From Mucilaginibacter rivuli (GTDB taxonomy: Bacteria; Bacteroidota; Bacteroidia; Sphingobacteriales; Sphingobacteriaceae), in contig NZ_JAHXPQ010000002.1 in NCBI RefSeq assembly GCF_019391655.1, positions 248,001 through 312,000 of the forward strand: a stretch of 64,000 bases of DNA, given 5' to 3'. Shown piece after piece: positions 35,025 through 43,309 of this stretch. The position numbers and the translations under genes were made by a program. A model generated the notes under the pieces. The model was not told the origin of the DNA and searched no databases. It worked only from the letters and a program-made list of their open reading frames with translations. Position 1 is the stretch's first letter. The number at the start of each line of letters is the position of its first letter.

Positions 35025-35909
35025 TTATATATTGGTGGCGCGGCTATCTGTTTGGTTGTCAATCGGCGGTGCATCTATTTCGTTTGCAAGCTCCTGTTCA
35101 ACTGTTTCATTGTTTTCTGATTCCACAATAAAAATGGCATCAGCTTCCGGTTGTGATACCTCTTCGATAATGATCATATCAATGCTATCGGCATCGTTTT
35201 GCATAGTATTGTTCGGGTAGGTCAGCTCCATATAATCTTTAAACCTCAGTACATCTTTTCTCACCAGTTTTTCAAAGATAGGGTTAAGTAGTTTGGCTAC
35301 TCCCATACCCACACCACCCGCAGGCGGCAGGTAACTTATCACTACCTTAACAATGGTATATTGCCCATCGGCAGCGTCTTCAAATTCAACTTTACCCGCA
35401 TTATCAATGGTAGATCCGGGTACCGATTGCCAGCCTATCACATAACCATTCACATCATTCACAATCTCGGCTTCCCAGGTAATATTACCCAAGCCTCCCG
35501 GAACTTTAGCTTCCCAATGTGATCGGGTATCTGTAATGCTTTGGATATTATCCAGGTGTGTCATAAATAACGGCAGGTTTTCTAACTGTCGCCAAAAATC
35601 ATAAACTTCCTGGCGTGGACGGTTCACCGTAAAGTTATACCTGATGTTTACGTTAACAGGCTCGGTACTTAACTTGCCCAATTTAGCGTAAGCATCGCAA
35701 TGCCCGGTAATGCCCCTTTGTATTAAATAACCACCGGCAAATATTTTGATGGCGCTTGTAAAAGGATGCCTGAATAATTTGTACGCGCCCGAAAAGGTAA
35801 GTTTTGTACCTATCGCGACGGATGCAAAACGCTCCTGCCATGCTAAATTGATTGGCGGAGTAGTTTGCTCATTTGTATGTACTGGTTGGTGTAATGCCGT
35901 AGTTTCCAT
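35025..35909 (-). CDS. SRPBCC family (cyclase/dehydrase-like) protein with hydrophobic N-terminal segment
   Basis: 294 residues. Residues about 25-70 form a hydrophobic, Gly-containing region (SAIKIFAGGYLIQRGITG) as in DUF2892-type membrane segments. Residues about 85-235 are a START/SRPBCC fold (FTVNRPRQEVYDFWRQLENLPLFM, GNITWEAEIVND). The last 60 residues are acidic and look disordered. Such proteins are widespread in soil bacteria; ligand unknown. Divergent from the B12 riboswitch region. Confidence 0.82.
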   Translation of the reverse strand: METTALHQPVHTNEQTTPPINLAWQERFASVAIGTKLTFSGAYKLFRHPFTSAIKIFAGGYLIQRGITGHCDAYAKLGKLSTEPVNVNIRYNFTVNRPRQEVYDFWRQLENLPLFMTHLDNIQSITDTRSHWEAKVPGGLGNITWEAEIVNDVNGYVIGWQSVPGSTIDNAGKVEFEDAADGQYTIVKVVISYLPPAGGVGMGVAKLLNPIFEKLVRKDVLRFKDYMELTYPNNTMQNDADSIDMIIIEEVSQPEADAIFIVESENNETVEQELANEIDAPPIDNQTDSRATNI

Positions 35910-36057
35910 AATTTATTTGTTGATAATATATTAACCATTTAAACCACATAGAGTTTCATTATAATTAAATTATTTAATACAGGGTGTGTGTCGGCATCAG
36001 AATATAAGCAAAATCAAATAATAGCTTTTGCAATCTCAATTCTTCTCCTACATTTGC

Positions 36058-36250
36058 AGCGCTTTCGGTTCCTTTCGTTTCGGCGAGGGGATTAAAAGGG
36101 AATCCGGTGTAAATCCGGAGCTGTCCCGCAGCTGTAAGTCCGGCCAAAACCTTTAACAGGTAATGGTTTAGTTGAACTACAAAGTCACTGTCTGTAAAAA
36201 GGATGGGAAGACATCAACACAGGATGAGCCAGAATACCTGCCTTTAGCGT
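36058..36250 (+). ncRNA. Cobalamin riboswitch upstream of btuB
   Basis: The conserved blocks occur in order: GGGAATCCGGTGTAAATCCGGAGCTG, CCGCAGCTGTAAGT, GTCACTGTC, GATGGGAAGAC and GGATGAGCCAGAATACCTGCC. This is a canonical adenosylcobalamin-type RNA. About 105 bp separate it from the btuB start. The upstream stretch 35910-36057 holds no gene; it should contain the promoter. Adenosylcobalamin binding should reduce expression of the uptake operon. Confidence 0.97.
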
Positions 36251-36354
36251 TATACAATTCTTGCTTTCGGGGATAGAAGCTTGAGTGTGAATGCCTTTTC
36301 GCAAAGTGTATTTCCATTCTGATTTTATTACTGTTTGCTGTTGGTTTAAATGCT

Positions 36355-38388
36355 ATGCAAAAACTAATACTGCGGTACGTAAATTTGTTTTCATGCTTTA
36401 TAAAAGCATGCTACATTTTACCTGCCTTTGTTTTTTTTATAAGCAGTCAACAATCGTTTGCCCAAACAGATACCGCTAAAAAGCTAAAAGAAGTTAAAAT
36501 AAGCACCTCTGTTATTCCACAGGTACAAACGCTAGCACCATCACAACAAATTACCGCTAAAGATTTTATCCGCAACAGCGCCTACAATGTAGCCGATGCT
36601 ATCCGAAATTTTGCAGGGGTAAATATTAAAGACTACGGCGGTATAGGCGGGCTAAAAACGGTATCGGTGCGTAGCCTTGGGGCCGATAATGTTGCCGTGC
36701 TGTACGATGGTGTACAACTGAACGATGCACAAAGCGGGCAGATAGACCTGGGCAAATTTAATCTCAATAACATTAGCTCAATAGCATTATACAATGCGCA
36801 ACCGGCTGATGTATGCCAAACAGCCCGGGCGTTTTCGTCGGCCAGTGTGTTATCTGTAAAAACTGTTATCCCGGTATTAAGTATTACTAAACCGTATCAA
36901 ATCACCGTAGGCCTAAAAGGTGGTTCATTTGGCTTGTTTAACCCATATATGCAATGGCAGCAACGGTTAAGCAACCGTTGGGCATTTATTATTAATGGCT
37001 CGGAAGAACTGGCAAACGGCCGCTACAAATATAAAGCAATAAATACCGGTGCGGATACCATTGCTACACGCCAGAACGACCAGGTGGATGCACAGCAATT
37101 TGATGCCGGTTTATTTTGGACAAAGAATGATAGCGCCAAATTTAGCCTTCGTCTTAATTACTATCATTCGGATAGGGGGCTGCCCGGGCCTAACATCATC
37201 AATGCTATTTTGCCCGACCAATACCTGCATAACCGCGATTACTTTATACAGGCGGGCTATGAGCATGCCGCATCAAACAGTTTTCAGGTTAAAATAAATA
37301 CCCGTTTAACACAAAGCTATCTCAACTACTTCAATTCGCCTTATTTAAATGTAAAAGGCTACATTGATGAAAGCTATACCCAGCGCGAAATTTATCAGTC
37401 AGTAGTGGTTGCCTATCGGATAATGCGTAACTGGCAGGTTTCTTACGCCTCGGATGTTGATGTTTCTGATCTTAATTCGGACGTATATAGCTATGCCTTC
37501 CCTACAAGGTTGAGCCTTTTTAATGTATTGGCTACTGATGTAAGTATTGGTAAATTACATTTGCAGGCTAACTTGTTGAATACCTACATTAATGATGATG
37601 TACAGGTTGGCCCTGCAGCTGTATCCCGCTCAAAATTTACACCTACTATTATTGCATCAATACAACCATTCAAAACGACCGATTTTCAGCTGAGGGCATT
37701 TTACAAAGCTATTTACCGCAATCCAACCTTTGCAGAGCAATACTATTACGCTGTGGCGCCAAGATTGCTCAAGCCCGAGTATAACCGCCAGGTTAATTTA
37801 GGTGCCAGCTACAGTAAAACTAACCTGGGTTTGCTGGATTACATTACGCTTACCGCGGATGCTTATTACAATAACGTTCATGATAAGATCATATTTATAC
37901 CTGCCCGTTCGCAAAGCACGCCATCGGCAATGAACCTGGGTACTGTTGATATCAAAGGTTTGGATATTAACCTGAAAAGCAGGGCTAATATCGCATCACA
38001 ATGTAAAGGACTATTATCAGTAAGCTATACTTACCAGCAAGCGCTGGATGTAACCAACCCAACCGACTCTTATTATTTACAGCAAATACCTTATGTGCCT
38101 GTACATACCCTGGCGCTAAACGCCGGGGCAGATTATCACGCTTTTAAACTGTATTACAACCAGGTGCTATCATCGGCCCGTTACCGCAGCAGTGATAACA
38201 CTGCTGCTAATTATTTATCGAGTTACTCTGTTAGCGATCTTTCACTGGGGTGTCATTTTTTAATAAGACAAAACTCCATTAACACCTCTGTAGAGGTAAA
38301 TAACCTTTTCGATAAAAACTACAACGTTATCAGTAATTATCCAATGCCGGGGCGTTCGTTCAGGCTAACATTTCAAATCACAATTTAA
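36355..38388 (+). CDS. btuB: TonB-dependent vitamin B12 receptor, BtuB-like
   Basis: 677 residues. N-terminal signal sequence (hydrophobic stretch ending SFAQT), a TonB-box-like LKEVKIS, a plug domain (NVADAIRNFAGVNIKDYGGIGGLKTVSVRSLG, seen as two segments) and a long barrel ending in Phe-rich FRLTFQITI. The riboswitch upstream identifies cobalamin as the ligand. It lacks the N-terminal carboxypeptidase-regulatory domain of SusC-type receptors. The BtuG-like gene follows after 16 bp. Confidence 0.9.
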   Translation: MQKLILRYVNLFSCFIKACYILPAFVFFISSQQSFAQTDTAKKLKEVKISTSVIPQVQTLAPSQQITAKDFIRNSAYNVADAIRNFAGVNIKDYGGIGGLKTVSVRSLGADNVAVLYDGVQLNDAQSGQIDLGKFNLNNISSIALYNAQPADVCQTARAFSSASVLSVKTVIPVLSITKPYQITVGLKGGSFGLFNPYMQWQQRLSNRWAFIINGSEELANGRYKYKAINTGADTIATRQNDQVDAQQFDAGLFWTKNDSAKFSLRLNYYHSDRGLPGPNIINAILPDQYLHNRDYFIQAGYEHAASNSFQVKINTRLTQSYLNYFNSPYLNVKGYIDESYTQREIYQSVVVAYRIMRNWQVSYASDVDVSDLNSDVYSYAFPTRLSLFNVLATDVSIGKLHLQANLLNTYINDDVQVGPAAVSRSKFTPTIIASIQPFKTTDFQLRAFYKAIYRNPTFAEQYYYAVAPRLLKPEYNRQVNLGASYSKTNLGLLDYITLTADAYYNNVHDKIIFIPARSQSTPSAMNLGTVDIKGLDINLKSRANIASQCKGLLSVSYTYQQALDVTNPTDSYYLQQIPYVPVHTLALNAGADYHAFKLYYNQVLSSARYRSSDNTAANYLSSYSVSDLSLGCHFLIRQNSINTSVEVNNLFDKNYNVISNYPMPGRSFRLTFQITI

Positions 38389-38404
38389 AAACAAGCAATA
38401 TTTT

Positions 38405-39493
38405 ATGAAAACTTCAAAAATCAGTTATTTAGTTATCGCGTTAGGTCTTATCGGCACGCTGGTATCTTGTAATAAAGATAAAACAGATGCGCCTGTTGAT
38501 ACCCCTACCGCGCAACGTGCAGGTATTTATGTTTTAAATGAAGGGCAGTTTCCGAGCGGTGCGGGTACTTTAACCTATTATGATTATACCTCGAAAGTAT
38601 TAAGCGCGGATATTTTCGCTTCGGCAAACAGCAGGTCCTTAGGTACAACAGGTAATGATGCTAAAATATACGGTGCTAAAATGTATATCACGGTTGATGG
38701 TTCGGGTACGGTTGAGGTGGTAAATGCTAAAACTGCAAAAAGTATTAAAACACTTAGCTTTTTAAATGGTACCACATCGTTACACCCACGTAGCCTGGCG
38801 TTCTATAAAGCAAATGCCTTTGTTACAATTTATGATGGTACAGTGGCTGTTATTGATACCGCATCGTTAACGGTAAGCAAGTACATTACCGTGGGCCGCA
38901 ACCCGGAACAAATGGGAGTAAGCAATGGCAAACTATACGTTGCTAATAGCGGTGGATTAAGTTCGCCCAATGTGGATAAAACAGTTTCGGTTATCGATCT
39001 GGCAACATTAACTGTTATAAAAACTATTACGGTTGGAGATAATCCTTATGCCATATCTGTTGACAGTTATGGTGATGTTTTTGTAAATGCTTACGGTGTT
39101 TATTTAGTATCAAACGCCAGTTTAACCATTATAAATAGCACTACCGATGTGGTTACATCTAAAACCGATTTCGGCCCTGGCCCTTTTTCTATAAGCGGCG
39201 ATAACGCTTACTACCTGTCAACCAGTTATTCAACAGGTTCTGCCGTTACACAGGTATTAACCTATAATGTTAAAACCAAAACAAGCGGTACAACCAATTT
39301 TATTACTGATGGCACCAACTTTACAGCAGCGTATGCATTGGCAGCAGACGATCTTACGGGCGAAATATTTGTTACCGATGCAAAAAATTATAGCTCTAAT
39401 GGTACCATATATGCTTTCGACAAAGCAGGTAAAAAAGAATACAGTCTTACAACAGGTGTTGATCCGGGCAAAGTTGTTTTTGTAAACAAGTAA
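38405..39493 (+). CDS. Surface beta-propeller lipoprotein, BtuG-like (DUF5074/YncE type)
   Basis: 362 residues. Lipoprotein signal with Cys at LVSCNK. The rest has repeated propeller blades: AGIYVLNEGQ, KIYGAKMYITVDGSGTVEVVNAKT, NPEQMGVSNGKLYVANSGG, KTVSVIDLATLTVIKTITVGDNP. In Bacteroides, BtuG is a cell-surface propeller lipoprotein that captures B12 and hands it to BtuB. Position directly behind btuB under a cobalamin riboswitch supports the same role here. Confidence 0.8.
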   Translation: MKTSKISYLVIALGLIGTLVSCNKDKTDAPVDTPTAQRAGIYVLNEGQFPSGAGTLTYYDYTSKVLSADIFASANSRSLGTTGNDAKIYGAKMYITVDGSGTVEVVNAKTAKSIKTLSFLNGTTSLHPRSLAFYKANAFVTIYDGTVAVIDTASLTVSKYITVGRNPEQMGVSNGKLYVANSGGLSSPNVDKTVSVIDLATLTVIKTITVGDNPYAISVDSYGDVFVNAYGVYLVSNASLTIINSTTDVVTSKTDFGPGPFSISGDNAYYLSTSYSTGSAVTQVLTYNVKTKTSGTTNFITDGTNFTAAYALAADDLTGEIFVTDAKNYSSNGTIYAFDKAGKKEYSLTTGVDPGKVVFVNK

Positions 39494-39540
39494 TTTTAAC
39501 TTTAGGTATTAATGCCTATTTTTACAGTTTATATCAAACT

Positions 39541-40110
39541 ATGTCACTAAAGAAAATCAATATTCGTAATAGCGTACTTGTTTTAATGATCGTGTTGGCT
39601 GCTGCTACACGCATGTTAAACGTAAGCAACATTGTAACCTGGGCCAATTTTACCCCTGTTGGTGCTGTGGCTTTATTTGGAGGCGCTTACTTTTCGGATA
39701 AATGGAAAGCTTACTTGGTGCCTTTAGCTGTTTTGCTGATAAGCGATCTGTTGATCAATTATTTTCAGTATAACCATGCCGGCCTTTATCAGGGCTGGTG
39801 GACAGTGTATATCAGTTTTGCTGTAATGGTGTTTATTGGTACGATAATTAAAAAAGTGAACGTACTGAATGTTGTTTTAGCTTCTGTAGTTGCAGTTGCC
39901 GCGCATTGGTTACTTACCGACATGACTTTTGGCAGCACCTTGTATGCTCCGGGCTTAACAGGGTACATGCAATCGTTAGCAGCGGCAATACCGTTCGAGA
40001 TCAAAATGATTTACGGTAACCTGTTCTTTTGCGCTTTGTTATTCGGTAGTTTTGAATTAGCTAAAAGCAAGTACACCGTATTGCAAACAAACAAAGAACT
40101 CGCAGTTTAG
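39541..40110 (+). CDS. DUF6580 membrane protein, candidate B12-related transporter
   Basis: 189 residues with five or six membrane helices (FTPVGAVALFGGAYFSDKW, AVMVFIGTIIKK, VVLASVVAVAAHWLLTD). The size and pattern are like ECF transporter S-components, and I recognise DUF6580. It ends the riboswitch-led operon btuB-btuG-like-DUF6580, with 47 bp before it and a terminator 24 bp after it. Cobalamin, cobalt or precursor transport across the inner membrane is inferred from context only. Confidence 0.72.
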   Translation: MSLKKINIRNSVLVLMIVLAAATRMLNVSNIVTWANFTPVGAVALFGGAYFSDKWKAYLVPLAVLLISDLLINYFQYNHAGLYQGWWTVYISFAVMVFIGTIIKKVNVLNVVLASVVAVAAHWLLTDMTFGSTLYAPGLTGYMQSLAAAIPFEIKMIYGNLFFCALLFGSFELAKSKYTVLQTNKELAV

Positions 40111-40133
40111 CTGCAACTACCAATATTATTAGG

Positions 40134-40162
40134 AAGCGATGGGTTTACCCATCGCTTTTTTT
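40134..40162 (+). terminator. Terminator of the B12 operon; GCGATGGGTTT family palindrome (copy 3)
   Basis: AAGCGATGGGT-tt-ACCCATCGCTT has 11-bp perfect arms (40134-40144, 40147-40157) and is followed by seven T. It shares its core with the palindromes at 10044-10072 and 30196-30228. Confidence 0.85.
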
Positions 40163-40180
40163 ATGCTTAATTTTATGGCT

Positions 40181-40912
40181 ATGCAAGAACAGTATGCTAA
40201 TCAGTTTCCCCTTCAGGGGGCGGAGGGGGCTCACATCGTTATACTAACAGGCGCCGGAATCAGCGCCGAGAGCGGCCTAAAAACCTTCCGCGACAGCGAT
40301 GGTCTTTGGGAGGGGTACAATGTTGAAGATGTGGCCACACCTGAGGCCTGGTTTATCAACCCCGGGTTGGTGAAGGATTTTTATAACCAGCGCCGCAAAG
40401 CAGTTTTGGAAGCCGAACCTAATGCCGCGCATTACGCTTTAACCAAACTGGAACAGAAATACAAGGTAACCATCATCACCCAAAATATAGATGATCTGCA
40501 CGAACGGGCAGGTTCAACTAATGTTGTGCATTTACATGGGATAATTACACGGTCGCAAAGCAGCAAAAGGCCCTCGCTTACTTATCCCATTAATGGTTGG
40601 GAACTTAAAATGGGTGAGAAATGTAAATTAGGCTCGCAGTTGCGCCCGCATGTAGTTTGGTTTGGCGAGGCTGTTCCCATGATAGAAACAGCTGTGGATA
40701 TTTGCAAAAATGCTGATATCTTAATTTTGATAGGATCTTCTCTTGCCGTGTATCCGGCATCGGGCCTCATCAATTATGTACCAAATGATGCTCCCAAATA
40801 CATCATCGATCCTAAAATACCACCGGTTAGCGGGGTTAGCCATCTCATCAAAATTGAAGAGAAGGCAACTATTGGCGTACCAATGCTGGTAGCCGGGTTG
40901 ATGAATAGTTAG
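40181..40912 (+). CDS. cobB: NAD-dependent protein deacylase, Sir2 family (class III)
   Basis: About 243 residues from the ATG at 40181; upstream in-frame ATGs at 40139, 40163 and 40175 lie in or next to a terminator and are unlikely. Core: ILTGAGISAESGLKTFRDSDGLW, QNIDDLHERAG, catalytic His in VHLHG, and LRPHVVWFGEAVP. A YNQRR motif matches the Tyr-x-x-Arg pair of SIRT5/CobB desuccinylases, so it may remove succinyl as well as acetyl groups from lysine. The zinc-binding Cys are missing (one Cys only). A repeat-like GC-rich stretch lies in the N-terminal codons. Confidence 0.88.
   Translation: MQEQYANQFPLQGAEGAHIVILTGAGISAESGLKTFRDSDGLWEGYNVEDVATPEAWFINPGLVKDFYNQRRKAVLEAEPNAAHYALTKLEQKYKVTIITQNIDDLHERAGSTNVVHLHGIITRSQSSKRPSLTYPINGWELKMGEKCKLGSQLRPHVVWFGEAVPMIETAVDICKNADILILIGSSLAVYPASGLINYVPNDAPKYIIDPKIPPVSGVSHLIKIEEKATIGVPMLVAGLMNS
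40208..40230. repeat. CCCCTTCAGGGGGCGGAGGGGGC element inside the sirtuin N-terminus (partly quoted)
   Basis: A short GC-rich hairpin (CCCC-ttca-GGGG) with a trailing GGAGGGGG stretch interrupts AT-rich context at codons just before the conserved ILTGAG core. Sequences like it recur between genes in many Bacteroidota; no second copy is in this window. Confidence 0.4.
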
Positions 40913-40963
40913 CAAGCATTTTATTACTTTCGCATAAATCGGATTTTTAAACGTTTGCATAAT

Positions 40964-41449
40964 ATGTTATTGAAACGACTATTTTCTGCTGTCTTGTTTT
41001 TATCTTTCTTTTCGGGTGCTTTCGCACAATCAAAAACAGTAAACCTGTTATCAATACAACAATTGAATAAACGGATGAGCAACCCGGATACAGTGTATAT
41101 TGTAAACTTTTGGGCAACATGGTGCGGGCCATGTGTAAAAGAGCTGCCAAATTTTGACCAGTTACAAACCACTTATAAAAAGCAACCTGTAAAGGTATTG
41201 TTGGTTAGTATGGATTTCAAATCTAAACTGGGCGAAGTAAAAACCTTCACTAAAACCCGTAAATTAGTATCAGATGTTTTTTTAGCTGATAAAACTAATG
41301 AGCAGTCTTTTATTGATGGTATTGACAAAAGCTGGAGTGGCGCCTTGCCAGGAACACTTGTTGTGAATAATAAAAAGCACATCCGTAAGTTTTACGAGCA
41401 GGAGTTTACATATAATGAATTAAACAAATTATATCAAACCAATAAATAA
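40964..41449 (+). CDS. Periplasmic thioredoxin-like protein (TlpA/ResA type)
   Basis: About 161 residues from the ATG at 40964 (an in-frame TTG three codons earlier is less likely). Signal peptide cut near GAFAQ; redox motif NFWATWCGPC near residue 53. C-terminal part is a thioredoxin fold with GALPGTLVVNN (cis-Pro). It should reduce or form disulfides in the periplasm. Five bases separate it from a second thioredoxin-family gene, so the two form an operon. Confidence 0.88.
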   Translation: MLLKRLFSAVLFLSFFSGAFAQSKTVNLLSIQQLNKRMSNPDTVYIVNFWATWCGPCVKELPNFDQLQTTYKKQPVKVLLVSMDFKSKLGEVKTFTKTRKLVSDVFLADKTNEQSFIDGIDKSWSGALPGTLVVNNKKHIRKFYEQEFTYNELNKLYQTNK

Positions 41450-41454
41450 TTATC

Positions 41455-42069
41455 ATGAAAAAGTTCCTTGCTGTATTAATGATTGCTGTTACAGGGCTGG
41501 TAGCCTTTACAGCCGACACCCCTGGTTATAAAGTTGGCGATATTGCCACAGACTTTAAGCTGAAAAGCGTAGATGGTAAAATGGTATCGCTGGCTAATTA
41601 CACATCGGCAAAAGGGTACATTGTGGTATTCACATGCAACCATTGCCCTTATGCAAAAGCTTACGAAAGCCGTATTATAGCGCTCGATAAAATGTACGCT
41701 TCAAAAGGTTATCCTGTTATCGCCATCAGCCCTAATGACCCTGTTAGCGAACCTGCTGATTCATTTGATAACATGAAAAAGCTCGCTGCTGAAAAGAAAT
41801 ACACTTTTCCGTACACCATTGACGAAACGCAAAATATTACCCGCGCCTATGGTGCTAAAGCCACGCCGCATGTATTTGTGCTGCAAAAAACAGACAAGGG
41901 CAACGTGGTTAAATACATTGGCGCTATTGATGATGATACCGAAAATGTAAACCCTAACCATACCAAATATGTTGAGAACGCAGTAAATGCGTTGATAGGT
42001 GGTAAGACTGTAGAAACCACTACAACCAAAGCCATTGGCTGCTCCATTAAATGGAAAAAAGGAGCGTGA
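41455..42069 (+). CDS. Peroxiredoxin/thioredoxin-family exported protein
   Basis: 204 residues. N-terminal signal sequence, then an AhpC/TSA-type fold: DFKLKSVDGKMVSL and the motif FTCNHCPYAK, with a CNHC redox pair. KATPHVFVL holds the cis-Pro. The closest group are RedB/ResA-like proteins whose partner is unknown. It follows another thioredoxin-like gene at 5 bp, and the pair may act on the same periplasmic clients. Confidence 0.85.
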   Translation: MKKFLAVLMIAVTGLVAFTADTPGYKVGDIATDFKLKSVDGKMVSLANYTSAKGYIVVFTCNHCPYAKAYESRIIALDKMYASKGYPVIAISPNDPVSEPADSFDNMKKLAAEKKYTFPYTIDETQNITRAYGAKATPHVFVLQKTDKGNVVKYIGAIDDDTENVNPNHTKYVENAVNALIGGKTVETTTTKAIGCSIKWKKGA

Positions 42070-42075
42070 TATTAA

Positions 42076-42099
42076 ATGTGCAAATGTGCAGATGTGCAA
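42076..42099. repeat. Three tandem copies of an 8-bp unit ATGTGCAA
   Basis: ATGTGCAA-ATGTGCAG-ATGTGCAA lies between a stop codon and the bidirectional terminator. Function unknown; it may be a trace of replication slippage. Confidence 0.7.
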
Positions 42100-42108
42100 A
42101 TTGATAAT

Positions 42109-42144
42109 AAAAAGCGCAAACCGATTTATCGGTTTGCGCTTTTT
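42109..42144. terminator. Bidirectional terminator, 16-bp stem
   Basis: Arms 42109-42124 and 42129-42144 (AAAAAGCGCAAACCGA and complement) with a TTTA loop, A-run before and T-run after, between convergent genes. A strong intrinsic terminator for both. Confidence 0.92.
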
Positions 42145-42155
42145 TGACTTTTGAC

Positions 42156-42488
42156 TTATACTTTCACTTCAGTAACCTTAGTCACTTCAATAGTTTCGCC
42201 GGTAATTTTACCTTCAATAGTCACATTTTTACCTGCATATTTTACAACTGCTTTTTGATTTGATATTTTGTAAACTTTATCGCCTACAACCAATACGGCT
42301 TTTGCTCCGCTTTTAATACATTTTTGGGCACAGGTAACACGGTTAGTGCTGTTGCACATGCTTTTCTCGCTACCCGCGCACATCGAGTCGTCAATATAGC
42401 CGGTTAATTTACCGCCGGTTAAATTTGCCGCTGCAAAGGATGCAGTCATGGACACGGCCATAACAAATAGTAATAAAAACTTTTTCAT
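42156..42488 (-). CDS. Small secreted Cys-containing protein, function unknown
   Basis: 110 residues: a signal peptide (cut near SFAAA), then GYIDDSMCAG, a CNSTNRVTCAQKC cluster with three Cys, and a beta-rich end (KVYKISNQKAVVKYAGKNVTIEG, shown as one segment of the OB-like part). Four Cys in a compact region suggest disulfides or metal binding in the periplasm. I know similar small proteins in this group but no function. Confidence 0.7.
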   Translation of the reverse strand: MKKFLLLFVMAVSMTASFAAANLTGGKLTGYIDDSMCAGSEKSMCNSTNRVTCAQKCIKSGAKAVLVVGDKVYKISNQKAVVKYAGKNVTIEGKITGETIEVTKVTEVKV

Positions 42489-42555
42489 TGTTTTAATGTG
42501 GTTTTAGTTAATTGATAATCAAATATAAACAAATCGGCAAAACGAGAAAATGTCT

Positions 42556-43254
42556 TCAAACGGAAATCTCCTGCTCTTCTTTATTTTTTAACAACCTGGC
42601 TAATGTAGAAGCTTTAGGGTAATACTTGTTTTGTGTCCTTTTTAAAATAATGGCCTGCAGCATTATAATGTATGGTACCCACTGTTGTAACCCCAAAAAG
42701 TTAAAGGCTATCAATATGGCAAATGCTGCCGGGATAATAAATACATTTAACCTGTGTACCTTCCATTTCAAAGTATCCTCAACCTCCGCGGGTAAAAAGC
42801 ACAACCTGTTTTTATGTTTAACCAGGTATTGTACAATTAATGTCTGTATCAAAGTGGCTCCCAATATAATGGTGACATAAATATCAAAGCTCCAGTAATT
42901 ACCCGGCGAGAGTGAACTTGTAATTGCCGAAACAGCAAAAGGGAATAACGATATGATAAATAAAAATACCAGGTTAAGTACCACCAAGGGCACATCATAA
43001 TCCCGCAAGGTTTTAAAAATTTTAAGGTGCCGCAGCCAAAAGGCGCTCACCAGGCCAAAACTAATGGCGTAAGCTATAAACTTTGGCGCAAGTTCTATCA
43101 TTAACTTGTGCACCTCTTCTGTCGCGGCATGTCTGAGGCCTTCAGGAAATTTTAACTCTAACACCATAATGGTGATAACGATGGCAAAAACCGCATCGCT
43201 AAAAAGAATAACACGCTCTAATTCAAATTCGTGTTTAAGTTCTTTGTCTTGCAT
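42556..43254 (-). CDS. TMEM175 family (DUF1211) potassium channel-like protein
   Basis: 232 residues with six membrane helices. The signature FSDAVFAIVITIMVLELK in the first helix is the TMEM175 filter motif; bacterial members form potassium-permeable channels as tetramers of such subunits. The bacterial form has one six-helix repeat, as here. It stands alone between convergent and divergent neighbours. Selectivity is inferred from family. Confidence 0.9.
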   Translation of the reverse strand: MQDKELKHEFELERVILFSDAVFAIVITIMVLELKFPEGLRHAATEEVHKLMIELAPKFIAYAISFGLVSAFWLRHLKIFKTLRDYDVPLVVLNLVFLFIISLFPFAVSAITSSLSPGNYWSFDIYVTIILGATLIQTLIVQYLVKHKNRLCFLPAEVEDTLKWKVHRLNVFIIPAAFAILIAFNFLGLQQWVPYIIMLQAIILKRTQNKYYPKASTLARLLKNKEEQEISV

Positions 43255-43309
43255 GTGCTTGATAATGTTGATTTTTTACTAATTTACATTTTCTAATCAG
43301 AATACTGTT

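Noticed and set aside
36291..36479. 62-codon frame between the riboswitch and btuB
   Set aside because: It overlaps the btuB signal sequence in another frame and has no support.
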